A stretch of DNA of 64,000 nucleotides from positions 2,477,533-2,541,532 of the forward strand of contig CM076260.1 of assembly GCA_038380795.1 (NCBI GenBank), read 5' to 3'. Made by a program: the position numbers and the translations under genes. This document shows positions 1-9,287 of the stretch, piece by piece. The notes beneath the pieces were generated by a model. The model made no database searches and was not told where the DNA came from. It worked only from the letters and a program-made list of their open reading frames with translations. Position 1 is the first letter of the stretch. Every line of letters starts with the position of its first letter. The DNA is from Pyrocephalus nanus. Taxonomy: Eukaryota; Chordata; Aves; Passeriformes; Tyrannidae.

Positions 1-39
1 CCCTTCCCACGCAAACCATCCTGTGATTCTATTCTATGG
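1..39 (+). mobile_element. CR1 3' end, cut by window edge
   Basis: The window opens on CCCTTCCCACGCAAACCATCC followed by octamer-like ATTCTATTCTATG, the 3' terminus of a sense CR1. The body lies before the window. Confidence 0.8.
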
Positions 40-202
40 TTTCTCTTGAAATACTGATATTTCCGTTTAATTTTTACTGAGGGCAGCAACAGCCCTGTTG
101 GGGGTTTTAAACGGATTTCCCTACCCCTTACTTTTACTACTGAATAAAATGAATACCTAAAAATAATTCTTGAGCATAGAATGGATCTTCTACAGATGTT
201 CT

Positions 203-411
203 AGGAAGGAATTCTTGCCTGTGAGGGTGGTGAGGGGTTGGGATGGAATTCCCAGAGAAGCTGTGGCTGCCCCTGGATCCCTGGAAGTGTCCAAGGCCAG
301 GTTGGATGTAGCAACCTGGGATGGTAGGAGGTGTCTCTGCCCATGGCAGGAGGTTGGAAGGAGATGATCTTTCAGGTCCCTCCCAACCCAAACCATTCCG
401 TGATTCTGTTT
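203..411 (+). mobile_element. CR1 3' fragment
   Basis: About 210 bp in CR1 sense orientation: the GGAAGGAATTCTTGCC block, CCCAGAGAAGCTGTGGCTGC, GTGTCCAAGGCCAGGTTGGA, then GGTCCCTCCCAACCCAAACC and a GTGATTCTG tail. It belongs to the young subfamily that dominates this window. The overlapping short ORFs are repeat-derived. Confidence 0.93.
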
Positions 412-2729
412 GCAAAGTATTTTAAAGTTCTTAATAATTCTTTCAGTGATGTTCCCTTGAGTAAATGTGTGCTGTCAGGTAAGCAAAGTAACAACCCAGA
501 ATTAAGCAATTTTGCTTTCTGACAGCCCTCCCAGGAGCTGAAAGTGTTCCAAGGTGATTGTCATTGCCATTCTAAGGGAATTACGGTGGCATTGAGGTGC
601 TCTAAGATGTGTCTTCAGTAGTTCTCCTACAAGGTGTTTATTGTACAAGGTGTTATTTATATGTGTCTTTGCTCCATGCTCCTGTAGACCCTAAAAAAGT
701 GTGTGAACTTAGGGAACAAAAGAAATATTCAAACACATAAAGCATGTAAGTGCTGGTGGGAGGATAATAAATGGATGATGGCATAAGCCCAGTGTTTGAG
801 AGCACAGTAAAATCTTACATTTTATAGATATTTGGAAAAAATCTGACTATGGTGGGAAAATTAAAGGTAGCAGGAAGAAAGTTATGTCTGATGAGGAAAA
901 ATGGGCTCAAAGGAGAGGTGCAGGGATGGGGTTTATGTCTTTACAGCAGTCAGCTCCAGAGATGATACCAAGAGTAGCACATTGCCTGGATTAAAGCAGC
1001 ACCTCATGGATAAAAGCCTGGGCAGAAGACACACTAAGCCCATTTCATGATCAGTGACTCCACAGAGAGAATAATTTCTGTGGAGCTGCACAAAAAACAT
1101 CCTTATAAGGCCAAATACAGAAGTTTTTTGGATCTTCTTCTATGGCTAAATGTGGTATTATGTATTTAATAACAGCATGGGCCTCTGGTAATCTGCAAAA
1201 GTTAAAATGAGATGTAAACTACTTTCAGAAGAGAATGATAACTTGAATTTTAGGCTGATGACCAGCTGGACTATTGACCTTTGCAGACTTTTGCCATTTT
1301 ATTAAAGTCTGTTGTGAACTGAGAACCAAAACTGGAGCTGGTATTCCAGGTAAATTCTTACCAGTGCAGCCTAGAAGGGAGTTTTTTTTTCCCCTTCCTC
1401 TGCAATCCCCACTCCTTGTGACGCAGCCCAGCCCATTTTGCTGTGTTAAGAACACCCTTAACCTGCTGTCCAGCAGCACCGCAGCTCTCAGATCATCTGG
1501 TGCAGAACATGCTCTTCTCTTTGTTGACCTCCAGGAGGTTTCTGTTGGTTTTTCCATCCTGGAGTTTTCCAAGGTCTCCTTGGACAAACCTCTGCTGTTT
1601 GTCGTGTCTGTTTAACGTCGCCCTGAGATTTGCTGAGCGTGTTTTCTGTCCCATCAGTCGTGTTACTGTTGCAGATATTGAATGAAGCTGGCCCAGCCTC
1701 ACCCCCCCCCGGGGTGACCTGCTGCGCACCAGACATCGGGAGATCGATCCCAGCCTTTGGAGACCGATTTCCCTGCCGATTTCTGACGTGCCCCGTGCCT
1801 GGCAGGCTGTTCCTGCAGCCAGCACTTTGTCAGCTTTCACATGCAAATGCTGCAGGAGAAGGGTGTCAGAACCCTGCTAAAGCCCCCACGTGTCACGGCC
1901 ACTGCTGTGCCTTTTGGAAATAATTTCCAAGAGGACTTATTCCATGATCTTTCCTGGGATTGAGGTGAAGCTGAGCCCCTCAACCCTCTTTTTGCCTTCG
2001 TTAAAAATGCCTGTAACTGTAGCCCGTATCTCATCATCAGACATCTCCCCAAACCACCACGATTTTTCTAGATACAGAATTTTCTGTATCATTATTTCCA
2101 GATCTGTCACAGTGTCCTGATGGCCCCACCAGCAGGCTTGCCTTGCAGCTCTGCAAAATCTCCATGTGGCTCCTAGGATTTAAACACATTTAGCTTCCAT
2201 CACCCATTTCTTCTCACGTTGTTTGCTGCTCTTCTTTCTGACTCTACCAGTGCCTGGAGAGCTTTTGGAGCAGTTCTTGTTTGTGAAGACTTAGGCTAAA
2301 GAGCTTTTGAGTACTTCAGTCTTTTTCTGTAACAGCTTCCAGCCTGTGTTCTCTACTCACCAACACACCCACATTTCCTCTGAGCTGCTTTTTACTCTTG
2401 TCATTTTTGTGGAATTGTTTTTTATTGTCATTTCTGTCCTGAGTAAGTTTGAACTGCAGCTTTGACCTCTCTGATATTGTGCCCAGGCAATGCTGTAGAA
2501 CAAATGCTTTTTTATGCCTCCTGAGCTGTTGTTTCTCCTTCTTGTGTGTTCTCTCTTTGCATTTTAGTCCATTTAGCAGCTCTGTGTTTCTGGTGAAGTT
2601 CCCAGTTTTTCTACATGATATTTTGTTCCTTAGATCTCATAGAAAGTCAAAATTCAGAGCACCCTGAAGGGCCCTTTCTCCCTCTGGCACTTCTTGGGGG
2701 CTTTTGCTAAGCAATTCACCCCCTCCTGA
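412..2729. other. Unique non-coding stretch
   Basis: No repeat or gene recognised apart from the CpG-rich patch listed separately. Open frames of 80-120 codons at 1225-1923 overlap each other on both strands and none has a convincing pair of splice sites. An octamer ATGCAAAT is at 1841-1848. Confidence 0.5.
1600..1910. promoter_or_regulatory. Small CpG-rich patch
   Basis: About a dozen CpG dinucleotides lie in roughly 300 bp (AACGTCGCC, GTCGTG, ATCGGGAGATCGATCC, GACCGATTTCCCTGCCGATT, CACGTGTCACGG), against near absence of CpG nearby. This could be a small CpG island, a hypomethylated enhancer, or old GC-rich repeat. An octamer motif sits inside. No exon structure could be assigned. Confidence 0.3.
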
Positions 2730-3030
2730 GGGGCAGTTCCAATTTCTGCTCTCTGTGACCAGGGACTGAGGGAACAGCTGGAGCTGTGTCAGGGGAGGGT
2801 TAGGTTGGAAATCAGGAAAAGGTTTTTCCGCAGAGGGTGGGTGGGCACTGAACAGGCTCCCCAGGGCAGTGGGCACGGCCCCAAGGCTGCCAGAGCTCAA
2901 GGAGTGTTTGGATAACACTCAGGGACAGGGTGGAATTGTTGGGGTGTCTGTGCAAGGCACAGAGGTTCGACTGGATGACCCTTCTGAGTCCCTTCCCACT
3001 CAGGGTATTTATTCTGTGATTCCATGACAG
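2730..3030 (+). mobile_element. CR1 3' fragment, second subfamily
   Basis: Sense CR1 of a different subfamily: GGTTAGGTTGGAAATCAGG, AACAGGCTCCCCAGGGCAGT, TGTTTGGATAACACTCAGGG, then CGACTGGATGACCC, TCCCTTCCCACTCAGG and a TTCTGTGATTCCATGA tail. The copy at 44.63 kb is the same subfamily in the other orientation. Confidence 0.88.
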
Positions 3031-3300
3031 TTCCCTAGATAAGCCAGAGCTCTGACAGTTGAAAACGTTGAATGTCTTGGTTACCTTTCCAGCCTTCCTT
3101 TGGATCCTGATCTCTGCTGTCCTGTGGTCACTGACAGGACTTCAGTCTCCCTCTGGGGCTCTGTGATATCTGCATTTCAGCAGAGTGCAGCTCCCAATCC
3201 TGTCCTTTGGTGCTAGGAAGGATGATTCCCACATAACCTGTCCTCATCCAGGACGTGCTGAAGTTGTGTGTGCTGTGCCAGCTCTCTGATTCTTGTCACA

Positions 3301-3624
3301 TCAGAGATCTGTGACCACCCTTGGGCATCCCAGTCTTCCTAGTGAGCCAAACTCTGCCTTAGTGTGCAGACACTTGAGGAAAACATCTGCCAGACCTTTT
3401 TTAAGCAGTAAGTGATCCCAGTCCAGGGACCTGAGGTGTCCATCCTCTTCATCTTCAGCAGTGTTGAGAGCCTGTAACTTTTCTTGGAGCTCTTTCCCTG
3501 GTGCTGCAGTGCCTGGGTCTGCCGGGGCAGAGCTCTCAAAGGAGAAGCTGCTGCCACTGCTGAAATCCCTGTGGAGAAGATCCAGGCTCTTCCCACAGCC
3601 TGAGACCACTCTCAGGAGCTGAAC
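3301..3624 (-). CDS. Terminal exon of the candidate minus-strand gene
   Basis: Best single block of the chain. The acceptor TCTCTCTCCAG is followed by 107 codons in phase 0 and TGA at 3303-3301, with balanced codon use and GC about 52 percent in third positions. The order is a short hydrophobic start (VQLLRVVSGCGKSLDLLH), a Ser/Ala/Pro-rich linker, an acidic AEDEEDG, then an amphipathic LLLKKGLADVFLKCLHTK. An AATAAA lies downstream on the minus strand, inside the CR1 tail near 3012-3007. It could be a decayed or lineage-specific exon. Confidence 0.35.
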   Translation of the reverse strand, partial: VQLLRVVSGCGKSLDLLHRDFSSGSSFSFESSAPADPGTAAPGKELQEKLQALNTAEDEEDGHLRSLDWDHLLLKKGLADVFLKCLHTKAEFGSLGRLGCPRVVTDL

Positions 3625-6600
3625 CTGGAGAGAGATTGAAGTACCAGAGGGGTTAGTGCTACCTGGGTTAGCAGTAATGTAGGACCTAAGAAAGTCATGC
3701 AGTTAAACCTGAATATCCCACAGATTTCTGTGAAGTGACTGAAGCAGTTTGTGATATAAATGTTTCTGCTTGTAGAACTCGGTTAAATTAGGACAAACTG
3801 CTATACAGGAGCTGAAAGCAACACAAACATTAGTAAACTTGACTATCTCTTTTAGTAAACAAGTTGAATTTATCTGATCTCATCCAGATTTCATAATCTG
3901 GGACTTGGAGTTCGTTGTGCTGTTCTCATTCCTCCAGTAGAGCTGCTGCATTTATTTTTGAAAATTATCTCTTGTATATTTTTGTCTAATGGTGCCATAT
4001 GATGTTGTACTTTAAAGACACATATTATTTATTGCTTCTACCTTTCTGGTATAACTCAACTTCTCAAGATTAATTTTAGTTATGTTGCTGCTGAAACATG
4101 GCTGTGTTTTCTGAGTGAGTATTTATTGCTTACACCATTTAATGGACTATTTTATTTTATGGTGGTGGCAGCAGCTCACAGTCAAGGAGCCCTGTGAATG
4201 TGGAGTTTGAATAACATTATTTATATACATATATAACCACATATAAATATATACTCATACACACTTTTTTCCTGCTAAATATCCTGAGAGTGTGTAATAA
4301 ATTAAAAGAATCTTTTGCCTTCTGATCCCAATGAGTAGTGTCAGGAAATATCTTCTTACACATCTGTAGTGGGTTGACTTTGTTGAGGCAGACAAAGTCC
4401 AGCTCCTGGGGAGCCAGTCTTACGATTATTTAAACCTATTAAGCCTCTTGGCTTTGTGTCTAAAGATTAATTGAGCAATAATTACAAATGTGAAGGAGGT
4501 CACAGTGAACTTTAGTCTGACCTTCTGTATAAGAAAAGCACAACGTTTCTGTGAATTAATTCTCGCTTGAGTCAGATCACACTCTTTACAGAAAACATTG
4601 ATTAAAAATGTCATTTGACAGAGGATCCACTGCAGAATTTCGTAGATTGTTCCAATGTTTCATAACTCCCTGCATTTAAAAGGGGCCTATTTTTAATCAC
4701 TTGATGTTTCAACTTCCAGCTGTTGCAGGTTGGTCCAGTTTTCTTTGTGAAGATGAACAGTTTGGTGTTTGCTGGTTCATGAAATACATTTAGATCATAG
4801 TTAAACTGCTGATTTTTAAAGCAGTGAAGACTCCAACTAGACACAAACCAGGCAAAGGAAATTCTTATTGTCAGCAGAAGACACATTTTTTCAATAATTT
4901 ATTAGTTTTTGTTTCTTTTCCTTAAATTCTCCTTACTTGATGTCTTCCTGAAGTTTTGAATAGCAGAAGTAGACACCAGATTTTCCTAGGGATAGTGCCA
5001 GCTGCAGTCTAATTCCTGATCAACAACTTCCTGTTTTATTAAAGGATATCTAACATTTTAGGTTAAAAGTGTTGCTCTGGTTTAAGTGACCATCTCCTTC
5101 ATACCAAACTCAGTGAGAGAGTGACTGATTCTATTTTTACCTTTATGAATTGATCTGCATTTGCTTTGACTATTTGATTTAATTCCAAGTCTGTGTGTTT
5201 TCCATGAAATGCATACACAGTGAATTTCAGTTCTCTGTGGAATTTGTGCTTCAACCGACCTACTGAACTCAAGAAAAAGTTACAGTGGGCTGTGACTCTG
5301 TAAATCCTCCCAGCTGGAGCTGTGGTTGCAGGAGTGTCCATCTTTTCTAGGATATTCCAGCAGTTAGAGAATTACATCAGGACCTTGCTGATCCTCCTCT
5401 GATTCATTGCAGGTGGGACACTCCATGTGGTCAGAATATATTTCTTACAGGTGTTCCAGTTTCCCCCAGGCTGAGTGGAGGGGTAACAGGTTTTCTTTGG
5501 AAGTTTCTAGAGGATGTGGTGAAGTTTTCCGTTAGGAATCACTTGTTCTTCCTTCACAGACACTTCTTGACATTGAATTAGTGCAGAACAGGAGCAGGTA
5601 TTTTATGGAACTGTTTTACTCTTCCTGTTCTATCCCTGCCTCCTGAAGTGGGGCTTGTTTATCTCAAGATACAGATCCATAGAATCATGGAATTGTTTGG
5701 GTTGGAAGGGACCTTCAAGATCATCTCATTCCAACCCCTGCACATCTTCCACTAGCCCAGGTTGCTCCAATGCCCATCCAACCTGGCCTTGGACACTTCC
5801 AGGGATCCAGGGACAGCCACAGTTTCTCTGGGAATTCTATCCCAGCCCCTCACCACCCTCACAGAGAAGAATTCCTTTCCAACATCCCATCTAACCCTGC
5901 CCTCTGGCAGTGGGAAGCCATTCCCTGTGTCCTGTCCCTCCATCCCTTGCCCCAAGTCCCTCTCCAGCTCTCCTGGAGCCACTTAGGGCACTGGAAGGGG
6001 CTCCAAGGTCTCCCTGGATCCTTCTCTTCTCCAGCTGAACCCCCCCAGCTCTCCCAGCCTGGCTCCAGAGCAGAGGGGCTCCAGCCCTGGGAGCATCTCC
6101 GTGGCCTCCTCTGGACTTGCTCCAGCTCCATGTCCTTGTAGACAGACTGGATTCCTCTCCAACTGACTGTATATACATGAAGGATGCTGATTATTTCACA
6201 AATTATTTAAAAATGAGATTATTTTAGGTATCATAATTTTGTTAGAAGTATTTTAGGTAATTTCTAATGTTTCATTTGTTTGAAAATCTTTTGAAGCTGA
6301 ATAGTTTCCAAACACAACATTCAGAAGGAGAAATGACCCTTGAAGTTGTTTTGCTTCTGTACCAGTTGGTTTTAATGGAGTTTCTGTCCATGCTGGCCTT
6401 GTTTTACTGGTCTTAAAACACTGAACAGAAATTATTGTGGTCAAACCAGTGGCTTGTGCTCTGCCACTTCCATTTGTCTCATCAAGCCCAACTGTCAAAC
6501 CATGTTCACCACTAAACCACGTCCTCAAAATAAGGAATAAAATGAAAAATAATAATATCTGTTTCCTTTAGCAATTAGAAAAGTTTGTAATCATGGGCAC

Positions 6601-9287
6601 ATATAAAACTGTTTCAGACAGAATTTTATATCACTGTATTTTAGGTGTAAAATAGGGATTCTCGAGTGAGATTTTATCTCAGGACAAACCTCAAGGAGCT
6701 TTCTCGGTTTCTTCAAGTTTTCCACTACTTTATTTACTGATACAGTGCTTTACACAGCTGATTAACCATTTTAATTGAGCTTATATGAAATATGGGCCGA
6801 AAAAAATCAGATCTGACTTCCACTGAAGTGCAGCTCGGGAGTGTGTTGAGTAACGACGTCACATGTGGTTCAGCATTTCTGAACTGCAATTTACCTTCCT
6901 AATTCAGAAGAGTTAATTACTCATTCCTTCATTCTAAGAGACAATCTTTGCCTCAAACATACTTGAGCCATCGATTGCCATAAATTATTAATTTTCATTG
7001 CAGTTTTGCTGGGATGCCAAGGTTGAAAGCAGGAAGGAGCCCCTCACCCCAGTAGTTGTTTGTTATCTGGAAGAACTTCTCAAATTTGTGGTCCCAACAT
7101 CCAAGGTGAATTTCCTTGGAAAACCTGCCTGTGGGAATGTGCCACGTATTTTTTGTTGCATTTTGCCAGGTAATAATATTTACACACTAAACCCCTCATT
7201 TTCCAGCCGAGTTTACAACTGTAAATATTGTTCTGTCATTGGAAAACCAGGATTTACCTTTAAACACCTTTAAATTTACATTTGGGAAGGTGCTGAGAGG
7301 AGAAGCAAAGGTTAAATCAACATAAAGGGATTTTTTTTTGGGTGTTGTTTGCATGTGCTTTTTTTTTGCTCTTGGCAGCTGGAAAACAACAACCAAAAGG
7401 AAGTTTAACGTTCACACACGAGGCTGGAGAGATTAAAACCCCACAGGAAACGTGTTCACAGAGCTGCACATCCATGAAATGCTGCTCCCCGTGGAAAAAC
7501 CCCTGTGCTTCCATATCACTCCAATCCCAGTATAAAGGGAGGTGTCATTCATCACTAAACCCCTCACAAAATTAAAAAAAAAGGTGGAAAAAAAAATCTC
7601 ATTTTTGAGTCTCTGGAGTTGCTGGTGGGCTGTTTAACATGCTGCTCACAGCCGGGGTGGGGGGGTGGTGTGGAGGAAGCTCTTCCCGGGGCTTCTCCTG
7701 GCAACAGCTCGGGTTGCTGGGAGACAGAATTGCCTAAATGGGGAGAAACTTCACCCAACTGGCAGCCTGTGAATGCAAATAAGGCTTGGGGGAGCCTCCT
7801 CGTGCTGATCCCGTAATTGCCCTCTCCGAAAGGGAAAAATGAAGCCGGAGGGTTTTTATTGAGGGGATTGTGTGTGGATGCTGCTCTGAGGAATCGTTCA
7901 AAGTTGGGCAATAAAAGTGGGTAATTATTCCTGGTGAAAGGTTGTTGGGATACGTGGATTGAGCAGCTTCTCGTTGCTGCTGTTTTGAGAAGGGATATAA
8001 TGCGTGAATTTAGCAGATTCGGGGTGTTAAACAAACCTGTCAGCTCTGAGATTATGCACAAGGTTATATTTACTCAGGTTATTGTTTTAACTACAGAATA
8101 TTTTATCTGATTCTCTGCGAGTCCAGGGATTCACTGAACTTCTTTGGCTGATTGTGTCCATTTATCCTTAGTGCAGGAATGACATTGTCTGGATATTTAG
8201 GTAACGCTGTGCCCTGGATCCCATGTGTGCCCCTGTGACACTCCTTAGGTGAATGGATATCACAGGTAGAGACACTGGGGTTATTTTACTTATATTACTT
8301 CTCCTTTCCACACCAGGTGGGACAGTAAGGGACAAACCCCTTGTTCTGGCTTTCCACTGTCCCAGGAACAGAGCTGGGATCGAGCACTTGTCCAGCAGAA
8401 AAAGATTCACAGACACCTTTAATTCATTATTTGTCATTACTGATCATAGGATGAAAGAATGGTTTGGGTGGGAAGGGACCTTAAAGATCCTCTCATTCCA
8501 CCTCCTGCGGTGGGCAGGGACACCTTCCACTATCTCAGGTTGCTCCAAGTCCCATCCAACCTGGCCTTGGACACTCCCAGGGATCCAGGGGCAGCCACAG
8601 CTTCTCTGGGAATTCCATCCCAACCACTCACCACCTTCACAGAGAAGAATTCCTTTCCAACATCCCATCTGTCCCTGCCCTTTGGCAGTGGGAAGCCATT
8701 CCCTGTGTCCTGTCCCTCCATCCCTTGTCCCCAGTCCCTCTCCAGCTTTCCTGGAGCCCCTTTAGGCCCTGGAAGGGGCTCTCAGGTCTCCCTGGATCCT
8801 TCTCTTCTCTGGGTGAACACCCCCAGCTCTCCCAGCCTTTTGTCATGGGAGAGATTTTCCCACTCTCTGACCGTTTTTGTGTCCACAGCCAGATTTTACA
8901 CAACATTCCATGGCCCTGTGACTTGTATTTCAATTGTATATTAGTTTGATGTTGGTTAAATCATCGACCAACATGTCTGTCCCAGTCTTCCAGCTGGAAT
9001 GGTTTTCCAGGAGGGAACTGCTTTGATTAGTTCTAATGTTCTTTTAGTTTTGAATTCATTTCTGTTACAATCATTTGGACAGATTAGCTCAGTGCAATCC
9101 AGGTGTGGATTTAGAGCATAATAACTTCGGGTAACTCCCTCCCTGGATGCTTTTGTTGTGCAGGGAATGCAAAGTTCCGTGTCTTAATTTCATGGAAAAG
9201 TAAAATATGTTACATTTACTCCAGGGTGAAGTGCAGTTACCACAAAGAGATGCTCTAATATATTGATATTTTTGATTGTGAGTTTCC
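3301..9287 (-). CDS. Candidate multi-exon gene (partial, 3' part), family not recognised
   Basis: Six minus-strand blocks form a phase-consistent splice chain: 9287-9220, 7378-7258, 7128-7048, 6491-6363, 5346-5141 and terminal 3624-3301. Acceptors (tail of the intron) include GTGCTCTTCTAG, GTTGTTTTCCAG, TCCCACAG and TCTCTCTCCAG. Donors include GGA/GTAAAT, AAAG/GTAAAT, GGG/GTGAGG, CTG/GTACAG and AAAG/GTAAAA. Exit and entry phases match at all five junctions, and no block has an internal stop. The terminal block is 107 residues plus TGA. It has an acidic serine-rich middle and a leucine-rich helix-like end around LDWDHLLLKKGLADVFLKC; the block before it contains FLSSVGRLKHKFHRELKF. Codon choice looks vertebrate-coding. 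No start exon or upstream part was identified, and no known family is recognised. Alternative: chance pseudo-exons in A-rich minus-strand DNA. Confidence 0.33.
4217..4262. repeat. AT/AC microsatellite
   Basis: Alternating TA and CA units (TATATACATATATAACCACA followed by ATAAATATATACTCATACAC). Simple low-complexity DNA. Confidence 0.7.
5141..5346 (-). CDS. Internal exon of the candidate minus-strand gene
   Basis: Open for 68 codons between acceptor ATATCCTAG and a near-consensus donor ATAAAG/GTAAAAATAG. It enters in phase 1 and leaves in phase 0, matching the blocks at 6491-6363 and 3624-3301. The peptide has alternating hydrophobic residues (RIYRVTAHCNFFLSSVGRL) and a charged helix-like end (ELNQIVKANADQFIK). 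Plus-strand frames here are full of stops. Confidence 0.35.
5677..6140 (-). mobile_element. CR1, about 460 bp
   Basis: Antisense CR1 running from the CATAGAATCATGGAATTG 3' tail through TTGGAAGGGACC, CCTGGCCTTGGACACTTCC, CTGTGTCCTGTCCCTCCATC to TGCTCCAGCTCCATGTCC. It reaches further 5' than most copies and is the young subfamily. Confidence 0.95.
6363..6491 (-). CDS. Internal exon candidate
   Basis: Between acceptor GGTTTGACAG and donor CCAACTG/GTACAG, 129 bp, phase 1 to phase 1, open. It contains GLDETNGSGRAQATGLTTII and a CFKTSKTRPAWTETP stretch. The frame stays open past the donor to about 6253, so the exon could be longer or the block a single ORF. Confidence 0.27.
6845..6870. promoter_or_regulatory. 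CRE-like and palindromic E-box cluster
   Basis: GACGTCAC at 6855-6862 overlaps a palindromic E-box CACATGTG at 6860-6867. Two CpGs are preserved in a CpG-poor context. No assay evidence. Confidence 0.3.
7048..7128 (-). CDS. Internal exon candidate
   Basis: 81 bp between acceptor TCCCACAG and strong donor TGGG/GTGAGG, phase 1 to 1, with no stop on the minus strand. The peptide includes HLGCWDHKFEKFFQITNNYW. A competing plus-strand pseudo-exon (7004-7105) overlaps it. I prefer the minus reading only because it completes the phase chain. Confidence 0.25.
7258..7378 (-). CDS. Internal exon candidate
   Basis: 121 bp behind a strong acceptor (CTTTTGGTTGTTGTTTTCCAG), ending TTTAAAG/GTAAAT, phase 0 to 1. 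The lysine-rich start comes from two A runs (slippage-prone), followed by DLTFASPLSTFPNVNLKVFK. Confidence 0.25.
7379..8442. other. Unique stretch, slightly GC-richer, no gene assigned
   Basis: It contains a plus-strand TATAAAGG at about 7532-7539, an octamer ATGCAAAT at 7773-7780, and scattered CpGs between 7800 and 8020. A 165-codon minus-strand frame at 8061-7564 has Pro/Ser-rich unstructured content and no supporting splice sites. It could be a weak regulatory segment. Confidence 0.35.
8443..8840 (-). mobile_element. CR1, about 400 bp
   Basis: Antisense CR1: ATCATAGGATGAAAGAATGG tail, GGTGGGAAGGGACC, GGCCTTGGACACTCCC, GGCAGTGGGAAGCCATTCCC, ending at CCCAGCTCTCCCAGCC. Confidence 0.94.
9220..9287 (-). 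CDS. Internal exon candidate (5'-most of the chain)
   Basis: 68 bp behind a strong acceptor (GGTTGTGCTCTTCTAG), ending CCTGGA/GTAAAT, phase 1 to 0. It encodes KLTIKNINILEHLFVVTALH plus PG, a beta/alpha-like pattern. Its partner upstream was not found; a block at 10.5 kb has the wrong phase. Confidence 0.25.

Noticed and set aside
4372..4420. TGTAGTGGGTTGAC resembling the start of an avian LTR
   Set aside because: Only about 15 bp match, with no LTR end, primer-binding site or duplication seen.
7004..7105. Plus-strand exon (TTCATTGCAG/ to AAG/GTGAAT, 102 bp, phase 0-0)
   Set aside because: Splice sites are good and the frame is open, but it overlaps a minus-strand block that completes a six-exon phase chain, and no partner exon on the plus strand was found.
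7564..8061. 165-codon minus-strand frame
   Set aside because: Low-information Pro/Ser content, poly-Phe end from an A run, no splice sites in phase.
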